A stretch of DNA of 64,000 nucleotides. Source: Lucifuga dentata. Lineage: Eukaryota > Chordata > Actinopteri > Ophidiiformes > Bythitidae. The notes beneath the pieces are model-generated. The model ran no database searches. It was not told the DNA's origin and saw nothing but the letters and a program-made list of their open reading frames with translations. The stretch's first letter is position 1. Each line of letters starts with the position of its first letter. The stretch is taken from contig VXCM01002852.1 of NCBI GenBank assembly GCA_014773175.1, positions 1 to 64,000 on the forward strand. Direction: 5' to 3'. Positions 51,626 to 63,314 of the stretch are shown here, piece by piece. A program made the translations under genes and the position numbers.

Positions 51626-53112
51626 TCATTTGGCTTTTCCCCCCTTCAGCACAACAACAACAGAAAAGATCATCTTCTTTCTCAAGTTTTTCCTAGACCA
51701 AGATTTCATGACCCTGTTGCTTTCTTATGTGACATTACTAGTAATCTAAACAAACTTACCCTGCAGCTTGAAGATGGAGGGACTAATTAGTGATTTATTT
51801 TTTTCCACCAGCCCCTGGCTCCCCTTCATTTAGTAAAACTGGTGCTTGGCCAAAATTATTTGAGTATCCCTGCATTAGAGCTTTCAAGGGGTCCCAAATT
51901 CCTGCTGGCACCGCTGACTGCTCACTATTATGGATACTATATGTATGCTGCATGCCATAAAGATTTACATCAGGCTAAATAGTAGTGAAAGTCAGCTGAA
52001 CTGAGTGCAAAGTGCTACAGATGACGGTTTTTTTTCATAATAAATGGCCGGCTTCAAACAGGAACGTGTTGTTTTTATTCTAAAGTTGAGTATATAAGCT
52101 CTTTTATTCAATGCATCAAACTGGGCTCTCTAAAGCTTCTGACATAGTTTTGCTACTCAGCAAAGTTCGCTTTGCTTTGCGAGCAAACTTACCACAAACA
52201 AAGGTTTATTTAAAGAAAGCAAAAAAATCAATGTAGTTTTTCCCAGTAGCAACAAGGCTATAAATCAGGTATATGGCAAGATGAGCGAAGAAAGGGAATG
52301 AAAAGAGCTGTGGAAGGAGGAGGCAGAAGGCTCCTAGAAATCAATTTTGACACATTAGAACTATTAGCTTATTGAGGGCTGAAAGACGGATTGGAGGCTG
52401 GACATTAAAGAGCTGAAACTGGAAAGCAGCATCGGCACTGGTGAGGTTTCTTTAAAGTGAGGAGCTACACTTAAACATCTCTATTATTATTTTTCCTTTA
52501 TGGACAAAAAGTAAAGAAGGAAATAATGGCTGTATTCAAATCGTCAAAACCCTCAAAGCGATATTTATCCCACAATGAGGGCTTTTGTTCCATACTGAGA
52601 TATTAATTATCTTACTGTCTATAGGAAAAAATTAAAACAATGTAAGCTGTAAAAAGGAAGGTACTAATTTATGTTTTAGAAGTATATACTGTATGTATAT
52701 ATAATAAAAGTGGGAAAATGTGTGTGTTTTGCCTCAACTGTGCCATGTTTTATGCCCAATGTAGGCACTCAGATTTCATATTTATTAATAACGGGTTTAT
52801 GCTGACATGTTTGAATGTCTAACTGAGGGCATGTATTGTCTGAGTCAGTATCCACAACAAAGTCAGCACAGGGAATTGTTTAAGAAATTGTTACATGACT
52901 TTCTATTTATTTTTGTTTCCTTTTAGCTTTTTTTTTTTTTTTTTTTNTTTTTTTTTTTTTTTTTTGTAGAAAGGCTTATTTTATGAAGCACAGACTAAAT
53001 ATTCAGTAAATATGTCCTTTACATGCATTTTTACCTTTATTTAATACCAGCCAGCCAAGTTGCTAGAGTAACTCTAAATCAATCTAAGAATTTCAAATTT
53101 GGATGAAATTAA

Positions 53113-53320
53113 ATGAAGTCAAGTCAACTTTATTTATAGAGACCAATCACGTATAATGTTTCAAGGGGCTTTACAGCTCACATCAACGGTTCCCAATCCA
53201 AACTCTCAAAGAAGACGAGGAAAAACTCCTTAAAACGCTTTATAGTATGAGGGAAACAAATGGAAGAAATCTCAGGATCTTAGAAATTCAAAGAGAAATT
53301 CCCTTTCCTCCAAAGCCAGG
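53113..53320 (+). repeat. Interspersed repeat B, copy 2
   Basis: AAGTCAAGTCAACTTTATTT, then GGGGCTTTACAGCTCACATC and AAGAAGACGAGGAAAAACTC follow the same order as at 18553-18760, with moderate divergence. Confidence 0.6.
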
Positions 53321-55940
53321 AGCTTAGAGAAGAAAGAAAAGTACAAAGAGACAAATACAGTAAGCATGTAACAATATAGAAAGTTATAAATACAGCAATT
53401 AAGGCATGATCCAGAAAATGGATCTCAAGTCCACAAAAACATAATCAATATGAAATCATAAAGTCAATAGATGGTCCAGTTACAGTGGCACAGAGGTGCA
53501 AAACACAACAACAAAAAGGAAAATGCAAAAACTCCCTCAGAGTCATTTTTCCCTGTTCAAGTTTATTAGTAAGTGCAACAACAGAGGGTAACATTTAAAA
53601 GCCTTTTATTTGAAATACATTTAAAAAATAGTGGATTTATTCCTAATTAAAAAACAAATAGTGAAATGCAACTATTAATTGGAATATTAAAAGATTATAT
53701 TCTAACTTTTCCTACCAATATATTTTAACAGCATATATTAAATTAATCACTTCATACATTGGCTTTTAATTAAAAGCATCAGTTAGTAAACTGTCATTAA
53801 ATTAAAATATCTCATTTGAATCATCTACGACTCCTATCATAGGAAACATTTACACTGTAAAGAAGTCAGGATTTCATACTGAAGAATCATGATGTCACCT
53901 ATGACTAATAAATTCTAATTGCTTCTTAATTAACAGAAAAATAGGTTATGATTAAAATAACTGATTGCTAATATACATACAACAACATTTTATCTCCCAC
54001 ATGGAGTCGTTCATTCACCTGTCTGTCCTTTTACCTTGTGCCCTAAAGTGAACACTTGTGCACTTTTCAGGATAATTTACAGAAGCTGGCAGACCGTTGC
54101 TAATTTTCTAGAGTAGCTTTCACGGCATGAGGAGGTCGACTTTTTTTTAAGCTGAAGTGTGCAGGGTTGTTGTTTTTTGTTTTTTTTTTTTACAAATTTG
54201 TTCAAAACCATGAGGCATCTTCCTGTGCTCCATCTTCCACAGCCAGACAGACAGAGAGGAAAGAATTTTGGTTAAGTCACTATTTTGAAGTCAAGTGTAA
54301 TGAAACTTTGAATTGAATTAATTGAAATTCAATGGGATGAAGAGAATCAACATCACTTAATTTCCCTCTCTTAAAGAAAACAAATAAATAGCATAACATT
54401 TTAGCATGTTTGCCTCCCTGTGGCCATATGAAATATTGAAATGTGTCCGCGTATTACATCCTGAATAGAAAATAGTTAAGAAATGAGTTTCAATTAAGAA
54501 GATGTGTTTTCCTTTTTGTCAGCACAAACAGCAGGGGGGATGAAAAGCCCATTACAGTGGATGTGAAATGAGCTGCGGCCATATTTCACCGGTGCTGATT
54601 GGCCTGACGATATTCTCTCAGGCCCGTTGATTTGAATAGTGTGAATATTTATGTCCAGAGGTGTTTGCCTGTTCTTAATGTCTCTGGTCTTTAAGTAGAC
54701 GGAGAGGATGGTTATTGTCTCCTGTAAGTGGTCGTATATTACCGTGGCCTCGTCCTGCCAGGGGAAGCATTAAGGTCTCTTCATTATTTCATTACTGCTG
54801 CTGTTCACCATGACACGGCCTAGCATCATCATGCTAACTGTAAACCCAGTGCACACAGTGTTGTCAATTTATGAACAAAATTAGTGTGATTATTGCAAAA
54901 AAAGAAAAAAAAAGAGTCATATCCAGGTGATGTCATGGTAACAGAGCCATCTGTGTATCATATCTGAGTATTCTGACCAACTTTCTTTCAAATAAAATCA
55001 TTTGAGAAATAGTATATTTCAAGTAAAAGGATTGCCATGTACTTAATAATTGTGATAAATATAGTAATTGTGAAGAATTGTTCATTTTACTGTGTTAAAA
55101 TGTTGATCACCTCATCCAAGCAGGTTATGTTTTCACCCACGTTTGTTTGTTTTTACCAAGATTACTCAAAAGGGACTAAAATGATTTTATGAATCTTGAT
55201 AGAAAGGTGGACATGAATCCATTTGTTTGTTTGTTTTTTTCTTTTTTTTTTTTTTNTTTTTTTTTTTTTTTAGTTGTTATTTCTTCAAAATAATACCCTA
55301 ATCTTAATAAGGGTAAAACTCAGGCATATTTATCACAGATCAATAGATGTAATTGGGTCTGGATCCAGATATAGTTCTGCATTTGGTGGATTAAAACATA
55401 ATGAAATTGTACAGTAACAAATAGATGCAACAACCACTAATGTGACGCTGAGATGAAGCTGATTCAGTAGCATGAAAGTTATTTTGATGTACCTTCAATG
55501 ACTACAGAGATAGATCCAGAAAAACAATATGTACATTATAGTCGTGTCTTTCTCTTTAGACCAGTTTATTAGAACAAGATAAATTTTGTCTATGCTTGTT
55601 CGGTCTGAAGGACTAAATGCCCTCAGATTTTAGTACAATGATTTTGCTTTTCTAAAAGTTATTGAGACAAATTCACACATAGGCCTTAGAGTAAATGTAC
55701 TAATTGTGGTAGTTGCTTATTTCACTGTGTATTAATATTTAAACATGATTTAAAGTTGTAAGTGGACACCTTGGCCTGATCTAACTAGTTACACAGTGAT
55801 TACAGTATATTTTGCATGTAAAACTGAGTTTTACAATATGTAAGTAGTACTTAGCTGTTCGAGTAAATCTGTCTATTAAGTTTTTTGTCTTTTTTTTCTT
55901 TCATCTGTCTGCATATGCTGATTATTGACATAAACCATTT

Positions 55941-55941
<1 letters not shown>

Positions 55942-55971
<30 letters not shown>
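55942..55971. repeat. (TA)n microsatellite
   Basis: A pure TA dinucleotide run of about 30 bp. Confidence 0.9.
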
Positions 55972-55974
<3 letters not shown>

Positions 55975-56091
55975 GTTTTGATCTTGCATCAGAGAGATAA
56001 CACAATGTATGAGTGTGTGAGTGTGTGATCTTCACTGGCCCTCCTTGACCAACTTATCACATTTTATTTAAAAATAATAATCAATTTCTAT

Positions 56092-56300
56092 CAAAGAGGG
56101 CTAGCACCTGAACAAAAATAGACAAGGACAAACATATAACAAATAAACAAACAGAGATGATAATAAACAATCTAATGGTTTAATCTGTGAAACTCCAAAG
56201 AGGGCTAACATGGCAAAACAGGCAAAGACAAACAAACAATAACAAATCAACAAGCAGTGACAGTAATAAACAGTCTAGTGATTTCATTTGTGAAGTTCCA
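56092..56300. repeat. Imperfect tandem duplication of about 100 bp
   Basis: Two adjacent units begin CAAAGAGGGCTA, pass through GACAAACA and AACAAAT...AACAA, and end with TAATAAACA...TCTA.TG.TTT. They occupy about 56093-56194 and 56195-56300. They differ at many sites, so this is a real old duplication and not the N-type artefact. A GC-richer unique block with an N at 56327 follows. Confidence 0.6.
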
Positions 56301-56689
56301 TGCACCAAATCCAGATCATCAGAGTCNCCCCCCGAGAACATCCAACACCAAGATGAGGTGACGGCCTCAAACACTGGCCCCAGCAATCCAGACCCAGATT
56401 ACCTTTGAAGATTGGGTCTCTCACAATAGGAGCTGGTGTGTTGGGCCGGGACCTAAGTACAGTACCTCACCATAGCACAGGGACCTCTCCAAGCCTGACA
56501 GAAGCATCCTAGACAGAAAGATACCCAGAGTACAGAGCTCCAGGGGAACAGAGGAGAACTCCAGGACAATGGCCAAGCCCAAGATCCAGGAAGGGCATCC
56601 ATGCGTACCATCAGAGCCCACGAGCACCGGAAGAGTAGGCCAGGCACACACCCCAAGGCACACCCCCTAGACCTCCACCTCTTTTTTTT

Positions 56690-57003
56690 TTTTTAAAGTT
56701 TTTTTGTCAAAGTAACTTTATTTAAGCAATCCAACACAGAAGACAATATGTCTCCACCAGGTATTATAGTCCCAGGAGAAGACAACTTTTACCTAGAAAT
56801 CAAAAATTCCATCTACATACGTGTTAGCAGCAAAACATTGAATTTTAAGGTTGATGCATTACCTGAGCATTTGATTTTGAAAAGAATAGAGGATTTGGAA
56901 AAATAATAGGAAAAATAAAAGATGGTTTCATGTTTTGGAAGTTGTTTGTCAGTAACGTGACACGTATGCTGTAGTATTTATTGGGCTTAAATACAGGTGA
57001 TCA
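56690..57003. mobile_element. Palindromic MITE, copy 7 (right half only)
   Basis: AGTCCCAGGAGAAGACAACT, then TTTTAAGGTTGATGCATTAC and TTTATTGGGCTTAAATACAG correspond to the inner and right arm of the family. The left part is missing and the copy runs straight into copy 8. Confidence 0.65.
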
Positions 57004-57675
57004 TGCATCTTTGAGCCTAATATATTCAATTTTCATACGTTACATTACTGACAACCATTTACAAAAAATAAAAAATAAATAAATAAATAAAACTGTATTT
57101 CAGCTTTCCTGATATTTTGCAAAATCTCTTAATCTCTCAAAATCAAATATTCANCTGTATTTCAGCTTTCCTGATATTTTGCAAAATCTCTTAATCTCTC
57201 AAAATCAAATATTCAAGTGACACACCCACCTTAAAAATCCATGTTTTGCCTGCTAATAGTTATGCAAACTTATGAAGTCATAGTTTTTAAATTTTTCGAT
57301 AAATGCAGGTCTTCTTTTGGGACTATATTTTCTGGTGCATTTTCAGATAACTCCATGCTTTTTATTGTGCTTAAATGCTAAAATTACATAACTGAAAAAA
57401 AACTCTGAATACACGTGTTGTTCGCAATGATGGATTACCTATCCCAAGAATGTTTCAAGTATCAACAAATTGATTTTAATAGCGTACCAGAATGAACTGA
57501 AACCAACGGCAGTCTGGAAGGTAGGAAAAACCAATTTTTTAACTCACTGTTCCAGTAGTATGCTTTGGGAAATGATTGTCAGTAACATGTATGAAAATTC
57601 AACATATTAGGCTAAAACATGCATGATCGCTGGCATGGTGCTTTAAACATCCAGAATCACTGGTATGGTCCTTTA
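57004..57675. mobile_element. Palindromic MITE, copy 8, with internal assembly duplication
   Basis: It begins in the left arm (TTGAGCCTAATATATTCAAT) and ends CACTGGTATGGTCCTTTAA. The last part contains two successive ends (TGGTGCTTTAA at about 57640 and GGTCCTTTAA at 57675). Bases 57093-57153 are repeated at 57155-57215 around N at 57154, so the true element is about 62 bp shorter. Confidence 0.7.
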
Positions 57676-60130
57676 AGTTCATATTATTGCAAATAGATGA
57701 GCAAGCACACAAATAAATGCCTCTCAGAACCCAAAAGCAAGTTAGCCAATGTTTAATATACTATACTGTGTCATGACATCTATTTTTTCATACTTTCAAA
57801 AACTGTTCTATTCAAAACTTGCAGCGGTGAAAGCGTAGAGATTACGGTCATATAAAAGCAATACGCCTTCTACTCCCCTGGGAAACATTCACTCCCAATT
57901 GTGTACTCAAGAACAGGTGTGGATGGATTTAATGAAGATGAGCGTTGAATTTGACTGTGACTGTAGGATATTAAAATATCTCTTGACCTTGCAAATGTGG
58001 CTTAAGGGGCAAATCTGTCACAGAGGGAGCACTTGACATGCCCTGCGATCCTCTGCCCTCGGTGAACAGAGTCACAGTTTATGGTGGGCAGACAGCCCCG
58101 TGCTGTATGTGTTGGTCTCAGATGTGGATTATGGGATACACAAATGGTGATGCGTGGGTGTCAGGAGATGTGCTAGACAGGAATGTTTCAGGTTTCAAGG
58201 TTCAGCTGGAATTCTGCTGCTTTTTTTCCCCAATATAAGTGAACAATATCTTCCCAGGGGACATTTACAGGAAATACTAAGGGCCTCAAGTCACTGCTGG
58301 GTCATAAACATATGATCTACGGTGGTCTTAACACCTTTGTGTTTACGGTCTTATTTTCTGCTCCATCTCTTTGTCTGTCTTAAAGGCTGTCGTCTCTGAG
58401 GGGCAATAGAATTTTCCTCAAGTCGACTGCATTAGTGTAATTCCTCCCAGGATCTTGACACGAGCCCACTGCCCACCATTATGAGTCAATACTTGGCTCC
58501 GTCCATTAATCGAACCGAGCACCATTCTTTTATGAGACACAATGAGGATGGGTGAGCAAGCAAACAGACTCGGCAAAGAGCTGAGTCAGATGTATTTCGC
58601 TGTTGATCCCGTTACAGGCCCAATTTGTGACTGTCATCCTGGTTTTCATTAAATGGTACAATGCAGGGTTGAGAAATGTAATCCATCAGATTACTGATTA
58701 ACCATCTCACAATCTCACAACCCAAAATGCTGCTGGTGCTGTATCTGTTCTTTGATTACGTTGTTTTAACTACCTGTACTGGATTACATTTGTTGTGATA
58801 TGATTACATATGATCCTTTCCTTACCAATTCTGCATATAGTTTCAAACTATATCTTTTTGCAAATAGCACCAATGGAAGCAAAAAGCACAAAATGCCATC
58901 CAGCGAATGCTTCTGTGATAATCTCCTTGACCAAAAATATATTCTGTATTTTTTTTTACAGATCACGTTGCAGATCTTTAAAGGAGAAACCAGCACTAGT
59001 GGTACCAAAAATAACAAATGTAGTAATCTCCACATGGATTGTCACTATTTGCTCATTACCTCAGACTCTTTGCTCTGTTCCATGTTGGAATGAGATTTGT
59101 TTGAACAGGATGATAGCTAGAAGCCTCTAAGGCATGATTTCCATTGTTCATAATCATAAACCTGTCAGATCAGAATTTAATTATAATCACCTAACATGGA
59201 TTAATGTTTGATAAAAAAAAAAAAAATCTTACATTTCAAAAGCTTAAGTTGAAACTGGGTCATGAATGTTTCTGAATTATTCTGGAAAAGTTTAATGATA
59301 ATAATTTATGCATCTTTTACAGTTAAAATCAGGCAGACTTTAAGGCATTTTGCATTTTAAGTTTGCTTTGCACCACCAATACATCAAGATGATTCTACGC
59401 TGTTATGTTGTCTATTATTATACTTTGTTAATCCTGTTTTCTTTTTGAAACAGCTGACAACAGCTTATACATATGGAAATATATTTAAAAATGATTAGAT
59501 ATGTATCCTTTATGAGATTAAGTATTAATCAAGTTTGTAAAGTAAAAGCAGTAGATATAGCAAAGTCAATAGCAAAGTCTCAATGTTTATGTCACTCTAT
59601 ATATATATACACTGTATATAATTTTTTTTTATAAATAATAAATTTAAATTTAATATAAATATAAATTTTTATAAATGTTTTTAACCTCAAACCTGATCAT
59701 TTCTTTGGTCTCCTGTATTTATTAATGTCTAAGCCTCTAAAAAGTAATGTAAAACATTAATCTGTTATGTACCCACAGGCTTTCCCCTTTCTGGCATAAG
59801 TACCTGTAAGCAAACCACTTTCATAACCACTGTTTAAATAGATAATTCATCATTTTAATAAATCAGCCCACATGTAGCTACGATACATTACAGTATGTTG
59901 GCAAGATCAACTTTTTATTAAATTAACTAAACTTAAAACTTATTTAAATATATGTGTATTATCACCACTGTTTAATCACTACAAGGGTTTTTCTATTGTT
60001 ATGACATTAATAATTACAGAAGAGTAACTTCTGAATACCAGCCAATAGGAGAAGGACTCGAAACTGAACTGTCCAATAGCAGTTGTGGGAGGAGGGACTA
60101 TTTGCCATAAAGCAAGCTAGAAAATTGAGA

Positions 60131-60138
60131 CCGGAAGT
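60131..60138 (+). promoter_or_regulatory. ETS-type motif upstream of lman2l (distal)
   Basis: CCGGAAGT, preceded by A, lies about 470 bp upstream of the lman2l ATG. Together with a second identical site at 60537 it suggests an ETS/GABP-type TATA-less promoter. This is motif evidence only. Confidence 0.35.
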
Positions 60139-60535
60139 AACTCAAACTATCCTTCACAATTAAACCTAGAAGCGCCACAGTGGCAGATAACTATGGCTGA
60201 ATTATTTTGAAGGAGCATAAGTAGTGCTCTTTTATTCAAGATGTTGCATCTTAGAAGGCTTTTGTATCACCTTTTTGTTCCATTGTGTTCAGTATTTGTG
60301 TATGTCTTCTGTATGTATTGCATGGAGCCTCAATGAAAAATGGAACTATTACTGACCTCATACTCAAAAGTTACTGAGAATTAAGGAAAAGTATCCACCC
60401 TAGCACAAAGTATTCCAAACTAATGAAGGACAGGTTTGACAAACAGCAAGCCATGTGTTAGTTTTTATTTTACACATTAAATTGATAAATTTGACAAATG
60501 TTACACGTTTGTTATAGGTAATTTGAAAAACTTAT

Positions 60536-60544
60536 ACCGGAAGT
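60536..60544 (+). promoter_or_regulatory. ETS-type motif upstream of lman2l (proximal)
   Basis: ACCGGAAGT lies about 60 bp upstream of the first candidate ATG of lman2l, a common position for ETS/GABP sites in housekeeping promoters. No TATA box is seen. Confidence 0.4.
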
Positions 60545-60605
60545 ATAGATTTTCTTACTACCTTGCCTGAAAAAATTGTTACGAGTTTAAAGTGGGAGGG
60601 GAAAG

Positions 60606-62999
60606 ATGGTTGCCACTGTAACCAATAAGTGTAATCTCGGTCGATTGAGAACTTTATTTTCATATCAAATGTTCCATGTTAAACACATCCGTAAATCAAC
60701 ATGTTTGTTTGTTTATATTTTGGTTTTGATGAGCCAGTCGTTAGCAGACGACCAAGACGATTTGGAGGACTTTTTAAAGCGCGAATATTCACTGGTAAAG
60801 CCATACCGTGGTAAGTTATCTTTAGTGGCAGTTAGGTTAATCTTAGCTAATAAGTTAAACTGAGACAGAATTAACTTTAACCAACCAGTGGTGGTTTGCA
60901 TCGTAAATACGTGTTGTAACTCGGTTCTCGAAAAGCTAAGACTTTGTTAGCTAAGATAATAATTAACCTAGAGGAACTTTGCACGCCGCAGACACTTGTC
61001 ATTACCTTCACATCTTAGTTAGCTAATGTTACAATAACGGAAGAAATAGCTAACATACTAACATGAATAATAATGTGAAAAATACAAAAGTTTCGACTTT
61101 AACGGTACATTAAGCAGCTAGTACTTACTAGTTTGCATCCGCTTAGGCAAACGTGCACTTAGACGATGTACAGAAGTTAAAATTTACTTTTTTTTTTAAC
61201 GTTAAAATGCATATTTGTTGCTTCGTTTTCCAGCAAATATGCATCAACACAAGCTAGAGAGCAAGCTTCTTAAGTTAATTGTGATATTCTTAAAAGTGAC
61301 GCGTCCTATACATTCGGTAGCACCACTAAAGTGTTCACACAGCTGACATTTTGACTTGTCATGCGCTTGTTGCTAATAACGCTAATAATGGCTGCATTCC
61401 GTTTAGCTTGTTCCTGCCGTAAGACCTTAGTATTGTGTACTGCCTTGCTAAATGGAATGGAGCCATTATTGACCTGTGCTTTTACTTCTTTGAGAAGTCA
61501 AATGTGTGCTGTGAAATAGGGTTGTAACAGTGTTGCACAACAAAAATATGGGTAGAATGGAACAGGCTGAAAAAGAAATGGAGATTTGTACTAATATAAC
61601 CTGTTATAAGTAAGTGTGCTGTTTGGCAGCACACTTACGGCCCAGATGAACCAGTTTACACACCTGATAATGTCATGAGTAATGGTGCCTTCAAGTGATA
61701 TTGATATCATAATTACATGGAGGGCACATGAACTAATTCCTAACAGTCAGAATGCCCTGACTTTTCCGAGACGGGAGCGTGCCAGAGAAATACATCATGG
61801 TAAAAGAGTTTTTTGATTTCATACTTTATATAAAATGATTTTGTCATGTTTTAGATTACGGTATGTTATTTTCTTATTTATTCTTTATTAGTTTACCAAC
61901 TACAAAACATGAATTACGCACCGGACAGCCAGGCAGACCTTCATGGAGAACATGAAGGTCTGCAGTTTTTGTTGATGTTTAGGTTTCCACATCTCTAGAT
62001 TTTTGAATGCAGCTTGTTGCATTGATTTATCCACTGACAGAAAAACTTCGGATGAATCCCCAAAAGGTACCACAGATGATGATGATGATGTCGATGATGA
62101 AGAAGCTTATTGTCTCCTTCTGTTTTGCAGGGTTGGGTTTCTCCAGTTCTTCGCAGTGGGACCTGATGGGTACAGCCATGGTTACACCTGACCAAGTAAG
62201 ACTGACCCCAGACCTGCAGAGCAGACAGGGAGCAGTGTGGAGTCGAATTGTAAGTCTGAAGACATTTTAGATGTTTTCTTTACAGCTTTTTCTGTGTGCT
62301 CCATAATTGATGTTGTCAGGAACTGGTTATTTTGGTGTTAATTGAACTGGTCTATCATGGAGCTACATGGAAGAAAATGCATGTCTCCACTAGGGAATAT
62401 AGTCCCAGGAGAAGATGGCTTTTTACTGAGAAATTAAAACAGCTGTGCCTTCTGCAATCGTGCATAAGTGTTAGCAGGCGAAATATAGAATTTTTAAGAT
62501 GATCGTATCACCTGAACATTTGATTTTTGAAAGATCGGGGATTGGGCAAAATAACCCAAAAACTAAAATATGGTTTTGTGTTCTGTAAAATTGCTGACAG
62601 TAAGTATTTATTGGGCTCAAACATGCAAAAATTACCAATTAGTCCTTTAAAGGCCACTTCCATGTCTCATAACACATTAGGTTTTGATTTGAAATTTCGA
62701 AATTTACTAGTCACTGTAGCATTTAGACTCACACATTTGCTGATACCGTAGCATTATTCAAATGTAGCTTGTTTTAAAGCTACCTTACGTTCCTCCTTTC
62801 CCTTGGCAAATGCGTAGCATGCACAGCGGAACATACACCTCAACGAATAACCTGCCTGTCTTCATTTCTTTGGTTTTCTAGCCTTGTTACTTGAGGGACT
62901 GGGAGCTGAAGGTGGACTTCAAGATCCATGGCCAGGGAAAGAAAAATTTAAATGGAGATGGGCTGGCCATCTGGCTAACCAAAGAACGCATGCAGATTG
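60606..62999 (+). CDS. lman2l: L-type lectin VIPL (LMAN2-like), first three exons; 3' part beyond the window
   Basis: Exons 60606-60810, 62131-62249 and 62882-62999, all GT-AG with matching phases, give 147 residues before the last donor at 63000. A hydrophobic leader (STCLFVYILVLMSQSLA, residues about 31-47) precedes the start of the lectin domain: FLKREYSLVKPYRGLG, SQWDLMGTAMVTPDQVRLTP, then CYLRDWELKVDFKIHGQGKK and GDGLAIWLTKERMQ. These match VIPL/LMAN2L (LMGNAMV, FKIHGQGKKNLHGDGLAIW) better than LMAN2/VIP36. VIPL is an ER-resident, mannose-binding type I membrane lectin in glycoprotein export. The Ca2+/sugar-binding loops, stem, membrane helix and C-terminal sorting motif lie downstream and are not visible. 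The first ATG puts 30 residues before the leader; a second in-frame ATG (codon 22) gives a more usual signal peptide. Confidence 0.88.
61610..61638. repeat. Perfect 12-bp stem hairpin in lman2l intron 1
   Basis: GTAAGTGTGCTG / CAGCACACTTAC with a 5-base loop (TTTGG). Confidence 0.7.
61933..61963. repeat. Perfect 13-bp stem hairpin in lman2l intron 1
   Basis: GCAGACCTTCATG / CATGAAGGTCTGC with a 5-base loop (GAGAA), about 170 bp upstream of exon 2. Confidence 0.75.
62335..62651. mobile_element. Palindromic MITE, copy 9 (5' truncated) in lman2l intron 2
   Basis: AGTCCCAGGAGAAGATGGCT, TCACCTGAACATTTGATTTT and TATTTATTGGGCTCAAACAT, then TAGTCCTTTAA, match the inner and right arm of the family. 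The left end is not seen. Confidence 0.65.
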
Positions 63000-63314
63000 G
63001 TAAGTAGACGCCAAGTCTCATACAATGAAAAGGAGCTAAGTACTACAAATTCCTTATTTCCTGATCTGTTTAAAAAAAAAACAAAAAAAAAAACAACATC
63101 ATTCTTAATGTTCCAGGGAAAACATTTACAAACTCTGTAGTATTAAGGGCTGCGAAGGTGTTTTGTAAGTTTCCTAGTATCTTGGAAACTTACATACAAG
63201 GATAGATTACAAATTCCACAGCTGACAGTTCCACTTTTAGTTGAGTTACACAGAAGCTGGTCAGTGTGGTAAAATGTGGAAGCAGCCTGCACATGTTACA
63301 CAGTAGCATTCCAT

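Larger units (their letters stand above)
42933..60605. other. 17.7-kb gene-poor interval between the T-box gene and lman2l
   Basis: No complete gene is recognised on either strand. Contents include microsatellites, four or more palindromic MITEs, an hAT-type transposase relic (51217-51625), a tandem 100-bp duplication (56092-56300) and a repeat B copy (53113-53320). Unique islands at about 54480-54830 and 57950-58660 look like non-coding sequence under constraint by composition. Unrecognised short ORFs lie at 45616-46128 with no splice or homology support. Confidence 0.5.

Noticed and set aside
60606..62999. Identification of the lectin as LMAN2 (VIP36)
   Set aside because: The DLMGTAMV and FKIHGQGKKNLNGDGLAIW stretches match LMAN2L more closely.
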